Shown in pieces: positions 46,219 through 57,913 of a stretch of DNA of 64,000 nucleotides. Origin of the DNA: Alcanivoracaceae bacterium (GTDB taxonomy: Bacteria; Pseudomonadota; Gammaproteobacteria; Xanthomonadales; Marinicellaceae); assembly GCA_016744455.1 (NCBI GenBank), contig JADGEI010000005.1, positions 1 to 64,000 of the forward strand, written 5' to 3'. Below the pieces are notes generated by a model. The model searched no databases, was not told the origin of the DNA, and saw only the letters and a program-made list of their open reading frames with translations. The position numbers and the translations under genes are program-made. Position 1 is the first letter of the stretch. Every line of letters starts with the position of its first letter.

Positions 46219-47007
46219 ATGACTGAAAAAAAAGAAGAATACATAAAACCTATGGTTGCACCATGTAGGATAATTACTATGGATGCACCTTTTCGTTGGC
46301 TTAAAAAAGGTTGGCAAGATTTTTTAAAAGTTAAAAAATTAAGTTTAACTTTTGGAATTGTAATGATGCTTATTAGTATGTTAATTACATATGTGGCCTA
46401 TAGTGCTGGGTCAATTGTTTTATCTATTGCCTTAATTGCGGGATTCTTTTTTATGGGTCCAGCTATTGCCATTGGCCTGTATTCTATGAGCAGGCAACTG
46501 GAAAATGGTGTCACACCTGAGTTTTTACGTTGTTTAAAAGAAGGAAAAAAAAACCTGAGTGATGAATTGGTCCTCTCCTTTATTTTTTTGATTATTTTTT
46601 TAATTTGGGCACGTTCTGCAAGTATGGTTCATATCTTTTTCCCTTCTCTTTCTGGTATGCAGGTTATGGACTGGGTTAAGTTTTTAAGCATTGGGTCGGC
46701 AGTAGGTGCCATATTTGCGACAATTGTTTTTACTGTGGGTACTTTTTCAATCCCTATGTTAATGGATAGAAAAGTAGATGCTATAACGGCAATATTAACT
46801 TCAATTCGAGCAGTGTTGAGTAATAAACTTGTTATGATGTTTTGGGGTTTTTTAATCGTTCTATTAATACTAATTGGTATCGCAACTTTTTTTATAGGCT
46901 TTGCTGTCTTACTGCCTATAGTAGGTCATGCCAGTTGGCATGCCTACCGAGAGGTGGTGGATGCTGATCTTTGGGAATTGGGACCTGGTTTAGGTCAAAG
47001 TGAATAG
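46219..47007 (+). CDS. DUF2189 membrane protein
   Basis: The protein has about 262 residues with six membrane helices. The N-terminal motif APFRWLKKGWQDFLK and the C-terminal GHASWHAYREVVD are hallmarks of DUF2189. The family is found in the inner membrane, sometimes near cytochrome c oxidase genes, but no such genes are present here. ATG 46219 follows a GAGG. Confidence 0.82.
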   Translation: MTEKKEEYIKPMVAPCRIITMDAPFRWLKKGWQDFLKVKKLSLTFGIVMMLISMLITYVAYSAGSIVLSIALIAGFFFMGPAIAIGLYSMSRQLENGVTPEFLRCLKEGKKNLSDELVLSFIFLIIFLIWARSASMVHIFFPSLSGMQVMDWVKFLSIGSAVGAIFATIVFTVGTFSIPMLMDRKVDAITAILTSIRAVLSNKLVMMFWGFLIVLLILIGIATFFIGFAVLLPIVGHASWHAYREVVDADLWELGPGLGQSE

Positions 47008-47044
47008 GAATAATTAGATTTTATTACTGGAAGCTAAAACATCT

Positions 47045-47512
47045 TCAGGCCTCTAAAGAGACAATATATTCAAAAACTTTTTGTGCATGATCTTTGACCC
47101 TAAGATTGCGCCATTCTTTGATTAATTTTCCTTCTGGGTTAATAACAAATGTCGATCTAACAATTCCCATATAAGTTTTGCCGAAATTTTTCTTTTCTTG
47201 ATAAACACCAAAATAGTTACAAACTTCAATTTCTGTGTCAGCAATTAAATCAAATGTAAAGTTGTATTTGGTTTTAAAGTTTTCTTGGCGTTTTAGGCTA
47301 TCTATAGATACGCCTAAGATTTTTGTGTTCGCATCGTCGAATTGAGGGTGTAAATCAGTAAAGTCACAACTTTCAGTGGTGCAACCTGGTGTGCTTGCTT
47401 TTGGGTAGAAATAAATGACTAGGTAGTGTCCTTGATAGTCTGATAACTTCGCGTGCTTATTTCCAGTTAGTAAAATATCAAAATCTTGTATTTTTTCATC
47501 AATCTTAACCAT
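47045..47512 (-). CDS. bcp: thioredoxin-dependent peroxiredoxin Bcp
   Basis: The protein has 155 residues. The peroxidatic Cys is in YPKASTPGCTTESCDF, with the second Cys five residues on, as in E. coli Bcp. RSTFVINPEGKL follows. It reduces peroxides with thioredoxin. It is divergent from dapA with a 46-bp gap. E. coli also has bcp near dapA. Confidence 0.93.
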   Translation of the reverse strand: MVKIDEKIQDFDILLTGNKHAKLSDYQGHYLVIYFYPKASTPGCTTESCDFTDLHPQFDDANTKILGVSIDSLKRQENFKTKYNFTFDLIADTEIEVCNYFGVYQEKKNFGKTYMGIVRSTFVINPEGKLIKEWRNLRVKDHAQKVFEYIVSLEA

Positions 47513-47558
47513 TTATTAAACCTTTTTATTATAAAATAGCACTATTATATTATTTCTA

Positions 47559-48473
47559 ATGACAATGTCCAACTTAACTGTAAAAGATTTATATGGATCA
47601 ATGACGGCATTGGTGACACCGATGCATAAAAATGGTGATATAGACATAGAAACTTGGGAAAAGCTGGTATTTTGCCAAATAGCAGCAGGATCTAAAGCCA
47701 TAGTGGTTGCAGGTACAACCGGAGAGTCAGCTGTGCTAGATGATGAAGATTTCTCTGCTTTAGTAAGTACCGCAGCGAGATTGTGTGAGGGAAAACAAAC
47801 AAAAGTCATTGCACAAACAGGAAGTATTTCAGTTGAGGATGTGATGAAAAAAAATGGCGTGGCTTCTCAGCTTGGAGCAGATGCGGTATTAATTGTTACC
47901 CCTTATTATCTTCGGACCACTCAAGAAGGTCTTTTTCAGCACTTTAATCTCATTGCCGACAATTCTGAGTTACCCATTATATTATATAATGTTCCGAGTA
48001 GGACTCAAAATGACATGTTAGTATTGACGACTAAAAAATTAGCCCGGCATGAAAAAATTATCGCCATTAAAGAAGCCTCTTCTGAAGGGAAGAGAATTAA
48101 AAATTTGGTAAAAAATTGCCCAAGTGATTTTGCTATTCTTTCAGGGAATGATGATACTTTTGTAGATTCCATGATACAAGGGGCGAGTGGCGTAATAAGT
48201 GTCGCAAGTAATGTTAGACCCAAAACTATTCAGCAAATATGTGACTTTATTGCTCTTGGTGATACTATTTCTGCCAAAAGTTTAAATACTAGTCTTGAAA
48301 AGCTCTATAAAATGTTATCATATCAACCCAATCCTATTCCGGTGAAATATTTATTGCATGAAGCAGGGTTGATTGAAACAGGCATAAGGCTCCCTTTAGT
48401 ATGGTATGAAGGTTCTATTGCTGGAAGTAAAACTGAAATTAAAAAAATTAAAGAAGAATATTCAAATTTATGA
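47559..48473 (+). CDS. dapA: 4-hydroxy-tetrahydrodipicolinate synthase DapA
   Basis: The protein has 304 residues in a TIM barrel. Motifs include GSMTALVTPM, VAGTTGESAVL, YYLRTTQEGLFQHF, the conserved VPSRTQNDM and Schiff-base Lys in IAIKEASSE. It condenses pyruvate with aspartate semialdehyde for lysine and peptidoglycan. The start may be 47559 or a second ATG at 47565. The bamC ATG overlaps its stop, as in other gammaproteobacteria. Confidence 0.92.
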   Translation: MTMSNLTVKDLYGSMTALVTPMHKNGDIDIETWEKLVFCQIAAGSKAIVVAGTTGESAVLDDEDFSALVSTAARLCEGKQTKVIAQTGSISVEDVMKKNGVASQLGADAVLIVTPYYLRTTQEGLFQHFNLIADNSELPIILYNVPSRTQNDMLVLTTKKLARHEKIIAIKEASSEGKRIKNLVKNCPSDFAILSGNDDTFVDSMIQGASGVISVASNVRPKTIQQICDFIALGDTISAKSLNTSLEKLYKMLSYQPNPIPVKYLLHEAGLIETGIRLPLVWYEGSIAGSKTEIKKIKEEYSNL

Positions 48474-49087
48474 AAAAATTATTATTATTAGCCCTCGTTG
48501 CACTCTTTCTCAATGGTTGTAGATATATCAATACCACAGATCCATACGTAAAAGCAGAAGAATCTCCAATGCTTAAAATTCCAGAAGGTATTGATACTCC
48601 AAATTCCACCTCAAGACTAGAAGTGCCAGAAGCTGAAAATAAAAAAAATATTACAGAAAAGTCAAACCCTGCACCACCTGATATGCCTATTCGTATCAAA
48701 CAAACAGATGATGGTTCTAGTAAAATTTCTAGTGAAAAAGGTTTTCCTGTACTAACAGTAACTACTGATAAACAAAGCATGTGGGAAACGCTTAACTCCA
48801 TTAACCTCGAAAGTTGGAAAATTACCAAGAGTGATGAAAATTCTTGCACTGTAACTTTGCATTATGTTGACCAAGCCGCAATAGATCGAGAAAATGACGG
48901 GTTTTTCAAAAAAATGTTTAGGCGCGACAAGTTTTATACCGATTATTCTGGTGACTACAAGGTAGTATGTGAACAAATTGGAGCGGTGATAAAGGCTAAA
49001 TTCTCTAAGTTAGATGGTTCACCGGCTAAATCATATTTAGCTGATAACGTCATGAGCAACTTATACGACTCTTTTACAAGTGAATAA
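48470..49087 (+). CDS. bamC: BamC-like outer membrane lipoprotein
   Basis: The protein has 205 residues, a lipoprotein with lipobox LNGC (Cys 17). An unstructured stretch with PMLKIPEGID resembles the BamC N-terminal region that binds BamD. A single helix-grip-like domain follows (VLTVTTDKQSMWETLNSINL...). E. coli BamC (344 aa) has two such domains, so this is a short form. The dapA-bamC order supports the call. Confidence 0.78.
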   Translation: MKKLLLLALVALFLNGCRYINTTDPYVKAEESPMLKIPEGIDTPNSTSRLEVPEAENKKNITEKSNPAPPDMPIRIKQTDDGSSKISSEKGFPVLTVTTDKQSMWETLNSINLESWKITKSDENSCTVTLHYVDQAAIDRENDGFFKKMFRRDKFYTDYSGDYKVVCEQIGAVIKAKFSKLDGSPAKSYLADNVMSNLYDSFTSE

Positions 49088-50310
49088 TGTATTATCGCTA
49101 TAAGAGCGTATTCAAAAAACATTACCCGGCAAAAAAATTAGCGCCATTATTGGCATTAATTGTCGCATTATCGCCTTTTGCAATTGACACTTATTTGCCT
49201 GCTATTCCTACCATGGCAAAGTATTTTGCTGTTGATATTCATTTACTCGAATTATCTATACCTATCTATTTAACAGGGTTTGCCATCGGAGCATTGGTGG
49301 GTGGACCTGTATCGGACAACTTTGGTCGAAGGTGGATTGGAGTGGCTGGATTGAGTTTGTTTTTGCTCTCAAGTCTTGCCATTATTTTTGTCACATCAGT
49401 GGAGCAACTCTGGTTGCTTAGGTATGTCCAAGCATTTGGAGGAGGATTTGGTTTGGTTATAAGTTCGGCTATTGTCAGGGATTTATACGAAGGAAAAGAT
49501 GCGGCTAAAATTTTCACATTAATTGGTTTTATTATGATGATTGCACCTTTAATTGCGCCAACTATAGGCTCTTTTTTGTTATTAGCATTTAATTGGCAGG
49601 CCATATTTGTTTTATTGGCGGTCTATGCTTTTGCGCAAATAATTGTAATTCTAACCCTCTTACCTGAAACAAAACGACTTAGAATAGTGGCTGGCTATCC
49701 AAGATTAACAATTTCGCAAGTGTTTGTTAATTATATAAAGATAATGAGTCATCGATTTGCTTTGCCTTATTTACTTAGCAGTAGTTTTGTTGCTGCTGCA
49801 ATGTTTGCCTTTCTAACTGAAGTTTCATTTTTGTATATTGACTATTTTCAAGTACATGAAAGTACGTTTGCATGGCTATTTGGATTAAATATTGTCAGTA
49901 TGATGGTATGTAACCGTATTAACCATTATTTAATTGATTATTGGCAACCACAGAAAATTTTACAACTCGGATTGCTCATGCAGTTGACAGCAGCTAGTTT
50001 GTTACTATTAACAGGTTTTTTGCAATTAGATAATCTATGGATAGTTGTAACTTTACTCATGGTTGTCATTGGTTCATTTGGTTTGATAGCACCTAACAAC
50101 ATGTATTGCTATATGCATTATTTTCCAGAAACAAGTGGAACCGCCAATGCTGTTATTAGTGCTTCTCAGTTTTTGTTTGGTGCGATTGTCGGGATCATTG
50201 TATCTTATTTACATAACGCTACACCAATACCCATGTTTAGTATGGTTTTTGTTTGTTGCTTATTGGGCTTCATTAGTTTTAAGGGCGCATCAATTAATAA
50301 GTCGTTATAA
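49087..50310 (+). CDS. Bcr/CflA-type MFS drug exporter
   Basis: The protein has 407 residues with 12 helices. Motifs DTYLPAIPTMAKYF and GPVSDNFGRRWIG (MFS motif A) are characteristic of Bcr/CflA. It probably exports a small drug or metabolite by proton antiport. Its ATG overlaps the bamC stop (TAATG), so it is probably part of the dapA-bamC transcript. Confidence 0.88.
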   Translation: MYYRYKSVFKKHYPAKKLAPLLALIVALSPFAIDTYLPAIPTMAKYFAVDIHLLELSIPIYLTGFAIGALVGGPVSDNFGRRWIGVAGLSLFLLSSLAIIFVTSVEQLWLLRYVQAFGGGFGLVISSAIVRDLYEGKDAAKIFTLIGFIMMIAPLIAPTIGSFLLLAFNWQAIFVLLAVYAFAQIIVILTLLPETKRLRIVAGYPRLTISQVFVNYIKIMSHRFALPYLLSSSFVAAAMFAFLTEVSFLYIDYFQVHESTFAWLFGLNIVSMMVCNRINHYLIDYWQPQKILQLGLLMQLTAASLLLLTGFLQLDNLWIVVTLLMVVIGSFGLIAPNNMYCYMHYFPETSGTANAVISASQFLFGAIVGIIVSYLHNATPIPMFSMVFVCCLLGFISFKGASINKSL

Positions 50311-50435
50311 AATACATGAATAGTTATAAATCATTGATTAATTAAAGTGCCCCTAAATTTAGGAAAGATTGAAACTTATTACTCTTGCTAAACTCTATTT
50401 GGTTATAATACCCATTGATAAATTCAGGAATAGTT

Positions 50436-51716
50436 ATGAAAAAAATCGTTTATTTGTTTTTACTACTTAGTTTTAACCATAATGTATGGCCAGAAGTTGT
50501 TGTTACTATTACCAAGAGTAGTGACAGTGCTATTCCAATTGCAATCTTGCCTTTTGCCAATAATATTGAATACACCAAAATTGCTAAAGTTGTTTCTGAT
50601 GATTTGATGCTATCAGGGCAATTTAAAGCATTGGAGCAAGAACAATTAATTGAAAAACCAAAAAATGCTGCAGAGATAAACTATTCAACTTGGAGATTGC
50701 TAGCTGCTGACTATCTAACCATCGGTTCATTAAATGAAACAGGGATAGGTCGGTATGAAATATCAATTAAATTGTTTTCTGTCAATGATCAAAAACAAAT
50801 AATGTCTTTAACACTACCAATTCTTGAAGGTGAATTACGGTCTGGAGGTCATTATTTAGCTGATAAAATTTATGAAAAGATTACAGGAATCAAGGGTGTT
50901 TTCTCAACCAAAATAGCCTATGTAACTGCGACACAAATTTCTGGAGGCATTGAATATCAACTATTGGTAGCTGATGCTGACGGCAAAAACGCCCAAGCAT
51001 TAGTCACTTCGAAACAACCTTTATTGTCGCCTAGCTGGTCGCCACGTGGTGACAAGCTAGCTTATGTCTCATTTGAAAAAGGAAATTCCGCTATCTATAT
51101 ACAAAATTTGTCTACTGGCCAAAGAGAATTGATGAGTGGTTTTAAAGGCATTAATAGTGCACCAGCTTTTTCACCTGATGGAACAAAAATAGCACTAACT
51201 TTATCAAAATCCGGTAATCCAGAAATTTATACCATGGATGTTTTTAGCAAACACTTAACTCAAATTTCAAAAAGCTGGTCAATAGATACAGAACCAAGTT
51301 GGACCCCAGATGGTAAAAGCTTGGTATTTACCTCGGATCGTGGCGGCAAACCAAATCTCTATCAAATTGATGTGGATAGCCTAAAAGTGAAGCGCCTAAC
51401 TTTTGATGGCGATTACAATGCTGGTGCTGGTTTTTCATCAGATGGTGAATATATTTGCTACGTTCAAGGCAACAAAAATAATTATAAGATTAATCTTAGA
51501 CATAACAAATCTGAAACCAGTCAACCCATTAGTAATGGCCCTTTAGATGAAAGTCCAACTTTTGCACCAAATAACAATATGGTATTGTATGCAACTAAAA
51601 ACATGAAGGGAGAAGGGATTCTAATATCAACTAGCCTTGATGGGTCAACAAAAAATCAACTCGTTGTATCTAATGGGCATATAAAAGACCCCGCATGGTC
51701 GCCAGTTATTAATTGA
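50436..51716 (+). CDS. tolB: Tol-Pal system protein TolB
   Basis: The protein has about 426 residues with a signal peptide (about 1-19). The N-terminal domain has IPIAILPFANN. A six-bladed propeller has repeated LSPSWSPRGDKLAYVS and SAPAFSPDGTKIALT motifs. It links Pal to the Tol machinery at division. tolQRA and pal are not in this neighbourhood, so the usual operon is broken up. ATG 50436 follows CAGGA and precedes the signal peptide. A -10-like TATAAT is at 50404. Confidence 0.88.
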   Translation: MKKIVYLFLLLSFNHNVWPEVVVTITKSSDSAIPIAILPFANNIEYTKIAKVVSDDLMLSGQFKALEQEQLIEKPKNAAEINYSTWRLLAADYLTIGSLNETGIGRYEISIKLFSVNDQKQIMSLTLPILEGELRSGGHYLADKIYEKITGIKGVFSTKIAYVTATQISGGIEYQLLVADADGKNAQALVTSKQPLLSPSWSPRGDKLAYVSFEKGNSAIYIQNLSTGQRELMSGFKGINSAPAFSPDGTKIALTLSKSGNPEIYTMDVFSKHLTQISKSWSIDTEPSWTPDGKSLVFTSDRGGKPNLYQIDVDSLKVKRLTFDGDYNAGAGFSSDGEYICYVQGNKNNYKINLRHNKSETSQPISNGPLDESPTFAPNNNMVLYATKNMKGEGILISTSLDGSTKNQLVVSNGHIKDPAWSPVIN

Positions 51717-52432
51717 TTAAGCAATCGACTGAAACATTTCGTTGCAATGACCAAGCACTGGTTTATCAATTAGTTCGCTCGAAAAAACGTTACCGTTCAA
51801 TGGCTTTAAAGCTGCGCCGTGATGGAAAACTACAAGTCAATGTGCCTTTTAATACCAGAGCGAGCATAATCGAAGAGTTTATTACTGCCAAATACTCCTG
51901 GATTGTTGCTAAACAGCAACAGAAACCAGAACAAATACAGCCAACTCACTATCGCTATTGTGAGGGTGAGAAGCACTTATATCTAGCTAAGGAATACACG
52001 TTAAAACTTATTATTGCTAAGCAATCAAAAGTAGAGCTGAAAAATGATGAGCTCTTGGTTTTCTATCGAGAAAATACTTCGATAAAAAACCTCATTAATA
52101 AATGGTACAGACTACAAGCCATTGACTATTTGCAGCACAGAACACAACTATTTGCTGAGAGCTATCAGTTTCCTAGAATCAATAAAATAAAGATAAGGAG
52201 TATGAAAGCTCGTTGGGGAAGTTGTAGCACTAAATCTGTTATAACGTACAATTTACATTTGATTAAAGCATCACCAGAAAATATAGATTATGTTATTATC
52301 CATGAGCTATGTCACCTCATACATCCCAACCATGGACCTGGTTTTTATCAGTTACAACAAAAATTAAACCCAAATTGGAAGCAACAAAAGCAACTACTCA
52401 ACGCTCGAGGTTATCGATTGTTGCCCTATTAG
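51713..52432 (+). CDS. YgjP-like metal-dependent hydrolase
   Basis: The protein has 239 residues. The zinc-binding motif is VIIHELCHLIHPNHGPGFY, with RWGSC before it, as in the YgjP/M48-like family. Enzymatic activity is presumed but not defined. The start is TTG at 51713, overlapping the tolB stop in a TTGA. The next in-frame Met would lose conserved sequence. Confidence 0.85.
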   Translation: MIKQSTETFRCNDQALVYQLVRSKKRYRSMALKLRRDGKLQVNVPFNTRASIIEEFITAKYSWIVAKQQQKPEQIQPTHYRYCEGEKHLYLAKEYTLKLIIAKQSKVELKNDELLVFYRENTSIKNLINKWYRLQAIDYLQHRTQLFAESYQFPRINKIKIRSMKARWGSCSTKSVITYNLHLIKASPENIDYVIIHELCHLIHPNHGPGFYQLQQKLNPNWKQQKQLLNARGYRLLPY

Positions 52433-52466
52433 CCCCACACAAGAATAAATGTGATAGAATAATTTC

Positions 52467-54992
52467 ATGAGTCAAGTAAAAGAACAAATAATAAAAGCCC
52501 TTCAACAAATTAGCAGTGCTGAAAACGACTTAAATTTAAAAGGCGTGCTAATTGCAAAATTCAGGCATGATTTCCCAGAAAATATCGATTGGTTGGATAT
52601 GTTCGCCGAGCAGAAAAGCGTTGAAAAGGATGGTTATAAAATTCAAACACCTGTTATAGATGGTTATCAATTAATAAAAGAGATAGGTACAGGGGCGAGC
52701 GGCAGAGTGTATTCTGCAATTGAGATAAAAAATAATAAACCTGTGGCGATAAAGATTCCTATGTGTTTTTTGACGGATGACCAACTGAATAGATTTCAGC
52801 ATGAAAGTCGATTGTTATCACGCTTAAGTCATGAAAACATTGCTCAGATTTATCACTCTGGAATTTTACAAAGTGACCACCTTCCATTTATAGTAATGGA
52901 GCTAGTAGAAGGTGTTACAATCCATCACTATTGCAAAAATAATCAACTCAGTTTTAAACAAATAATTACACTTTTTAAACAGGTATTGGATGCGGTACAA
53001 TATGCCCATTACCGAGGCATTGTTCATCGAGATATCAAGCCTGAAAACATACTTGTTAATGCTAGTGGAATGGTTAAGTTGTTAGACTTTGGCATTGCTT
53101 TAGCCACTGAAAATAGCACCCAACAACTCACTCAATTGACTAAAACAGGAGAAATCGTTGGTACATTAGCTTATATGAGCCCAGAACAGGTTAGTGGTCA
53201 AGATACTTTAGATACTCGAGCAGATGTTTATTCACTAGGTGTGGTTTTATATCAACTTTTATCTGACTCTTTACCTCACCAACTTGATGCAAGCCAGATT
53301 TTTTCAGCCATTAGTCAAATCATTGAGGATTTACCAAGAAAACTTACAACACAAAATCACATGGTGGATGCAAATTTAGCCACGATAGTGCACCATGCTA
53401 TTGAAAAGAGTCCAGAACGCCGCTATCAATCTCCGAGAGATTTCAAAAATGACTTGGATAATTGGATTGTGGGTGATGTCATTAGTGTCAAGCAAAACAC
53501 GCTTTGGCAAACCTTAAAATATATATCAAGTAAGCATAAAGCACTTGTAACTGGAACACTTTTAGCTGTCATCGGGTTAATAACAGGCTTAATATTTGCT
53601 GTATCATTTGCATTTAAAGAACAGCAAGCGCGTGAGCTTGCAGAAGTTAATCGTATAAAGGCTAATATTAGTGCACGTACTAGCCAACATACAACAAATT
53701 TCATCAACAAACTATTGGTTTCCGCTGATCCTAATTCTGTTTATGGTGACAAATTAACCATGTTACAAGCAATTGAAAATGCTGAACAAACGATAAAAGA
53801 AGAATTACAAGGTGAACAAAGAGTTGAACTTAATGTAAGGATTATACTAGCTCATATATATGTGAGCATAGGACAAAATGAAAAATCTCTACAACAAATC
53901 AAACGTGCTCGAGAACTCCTTAAAAACTTTAAAAACATCGAAGAGTACACCACTTTAAAATATGATCTTTACTTGTCACAAATAAATATTCATAAAGATA
54001 GAGATGAGATAGAGAAACAAATAAAATTGATACATGAAATAATGCCTTCATTAAAAAAGCACCCAAGAGAGAATTTTCAAATGCTCAATTCTTTATCTTA
54101 TGCTTATTACTCTCAAGGAAAAATAGAAGATGCTGAAAAACTTATTTCTGAATCGTTAAAAAATGCAAATCAAGCCATAAAAACTGAAGATATATTAACA
54201 ATGAAATCAACACTTGCTATGGTATTGTTGACAAAGGGAGAGTTTAAAAGGGCAAAGGTGTTAAATGAAAATATTTTAAAAGAGAAGAGAAAAATATACG
54301 GAGAAGACCATAGGGCTGTTCTGACAACTTTAAATTCTTTGGCCAACATAAATAAAGAATTGGGTGATTTAGGGGCTGCGGAAAAAACCTACTTGAAGAT
54401 TTTAGCTATAGAAGAAAAAAGAGAATATGGAAATTCAAGTATACCATTAACAACCAAGCTTAGTTATTTACACATTATCATTAAGAATGAAAAGTATGAT
54501 GAGGCTTATAATTACTCTAAAGATTTATTGCAGGAAATGTTAATTAAAATTGGAGAAGATCATAAGTTAACATTGGAAGTTAGAAATAATAGCGCATTTA
54601 TTTTGGAACAATTAGGTAAGCTTGAAGAAGCCAAGGAACAATACCAAGCGGTAATGAAAAATGTGAATAAAAGAAAAACAAAAGACGTGCCTTCACTCGC
54701 CATAGAAAATAACTATGCAATGCTCATGGAAAATTTAGGTGATCTTAAAAATTCCCAATTAATGTATAAAAAACTACTAAATGATGCTAGACAAACTGTC
54801 GGTGAAAACCATGTTTATTACGCTATTTTTTCAGGCAATTATGGGGCATTATTGCTAAAAATGAAAAAATACAAAATGGCGAAACCATTTTTAGAAAAAA
54901 GTCATGATAAGATACTAGAAGTTTTTGGTGAAAACCATGAACGAACAACAAAAGCGAAGAAAAGATTGGAAGAATTGACAAAATATGAATAA
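52467..54992 (+). CDS. Ser/Thr protein kinase with periplasmic TPR domain
   Basis: The protein has 841 residues. An N-terminal cytosolic segment precedes a Hanks-type kinase (about 67-335) with GTGASGRVY, VAIKIP, catalytic HRDIKPENI and DFGIAL, all intact. One membrane helix (about 358-382) separates it from a C-terminal periplasmic TPR region of about 9-10 repeats (KFNTL/TLNSLANINKELGDLGAAEK type). It probably senses an envelope signal and phosphorylates cytosolic targets. It stands before zipA without overlap. No phosphatase gene is adjacent. Confidence 0.88.
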   Translation: MSQVKEQIIKALQQISSAENDLNLKGVLIAKFRHDFPENIDWLDMFAEQKSVEKDGYKIQTPVIDGYQLIKEIGTGASGRVYSAIEIKNNKPVAIKIPMCFLTDDQLNRFQHESRLLSRLSHENIAQIYHSGILQSDHLPFIVMELVEGVTIHHYCKNNQLSFKQIITLFKQVLDAVQYAHYRGIVHRDIKPENILVNASGMVKLLDFGIALATENSTQQLTQLTKTGEIVGTLAYMSPEQVSGQDTLDTRADVYSLGVVLYQLLSDSLPHQLDASQIFSAISQIIEDLPRKLTTQNHMVDANLATIVHHAIEKSPERRYQSPRDFKNDLDNWIVGDVISVKQNTLWQTLKYISSKHKALVTGTLLAVIGLITGLIFAVSFAFKEQQARELAEVNRIKANISARTSQHTTNFINKLLVSADPNSVYGDKLTMLQAIENAEQTIKEELQGEQRVELNVRIILAHIYVSIGQNEKSLQQIKRARELLKNFKNIEEYTTLKYDLYLSQINIHKDRDEIEKQIKLIHEIMPSLKKHPRENFQMLNSLSYAYYSQGKIEDAEKLISESLKNANQAIKTEDILTMKSTLAMVLLTKGEFKRAKVLNENILKEKRKIYGEDHRAVLTTLNSLANINKELGDLGAAEKTYLKILAIEEKREYGNSSIPLTTKLSYLHIIIKNEKYDEAYNYSKDLLQEMLIKIGEDHKLTLEVRNNSAFILEQLGKLEEAKEQYQAVMKNVNKRKTKDVPSLAIENNYAMLMENLGDLKNSQLMYKKLLNDARQTVGENHVYYAIFSGNYGALLLKMKKYKMAKPFLEKSHDKILEVFGENHERTTKAKKRLEELTKYE

Positions 54993-55022
54993 AATACGGG
55001 CATCTACTAAAGTAATGGAAAC

Positions 55023-57658
<2,636 letters not shown>

Positions 57659-57716
57659 CTCATAGTAATAAGTAGCCTCAATAAAAATTTATTTTGTTAT
57701 TAATTAAAATAATCAG

Positions 57717-57744
57717 TTGACATAAAATCAAACACTATTACTAT
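57717..57744 (+). promoter_or_regulatory. sigma-70 promoter of the his operon
   Basis: TTGACA (57717-57722) is perfect, and TACTAT (57739-57744) lies 16 bp downstream. The expected transcription start is at about 57751, practically at the hisL start codon. Confidence 0.75.
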
Positions 57745-57751
57745 ATGAATC

Positions 57752-57817
57752 ATGAATATCAATTTAATAGCTTTACACCATCATCACCATCATTTCATAA
57801 TGGACGGTGCTTGTTGA
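57752..57817 (+). CDS. hisL: his operon leader peptide
   Basis: A 21-residue frame contains six consecutive His codons (CAC CAT CAT CAC CAT CAT, 57776-57793) followed by a terminator-like hairpin and hisG. This is the architecture of his attenuation: low charged tRNA-His stalls ribosomes in the His run and allows readthrough. No Shine-Dalgarno sequence precedes the ATG, and the promoter places the transcript start next to it, so the peptide may be translated from a leaderless mRNA. The peptide is unlike E. coli HisL outside the His run. Confidence 0.88.
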   Translation: MNINLIALHHHHHHFIMDGAC

Positions 57818-57850
57818 TATGCGTTAAATAGATACTAAATACAAAACTCA

Positions 57851-57887
57851 AAAGCCCCGTTAGATTAACATCAACGGGGCTTTTTTT
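57851..57887 (+). terminator. his attenuator terminator
   Basis: AAAGCCCCGTT (57851-57861) pairs with AACGGGGCTTT (57873-57883), followed by a T-run to 57887. It lies between hisL and hisG. ACGG at about 57799 could pair with CCGT in the left arm, and GTTGAT (57813-57818) with ATCAAC (57870-57875) in the right arm, either of which would compete with the terminator. Confidence 0.88.
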
Positions 57888-57913
57888 ATGCTTTTAAAAT
57901 ACTGAGAAACATT

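Noticed and set aside
57745-57817. Alternative leader start at the ATG at 57745
   Set aside because: That frame reads through the His codons as other residues, so it cannot sense tRNA-His.
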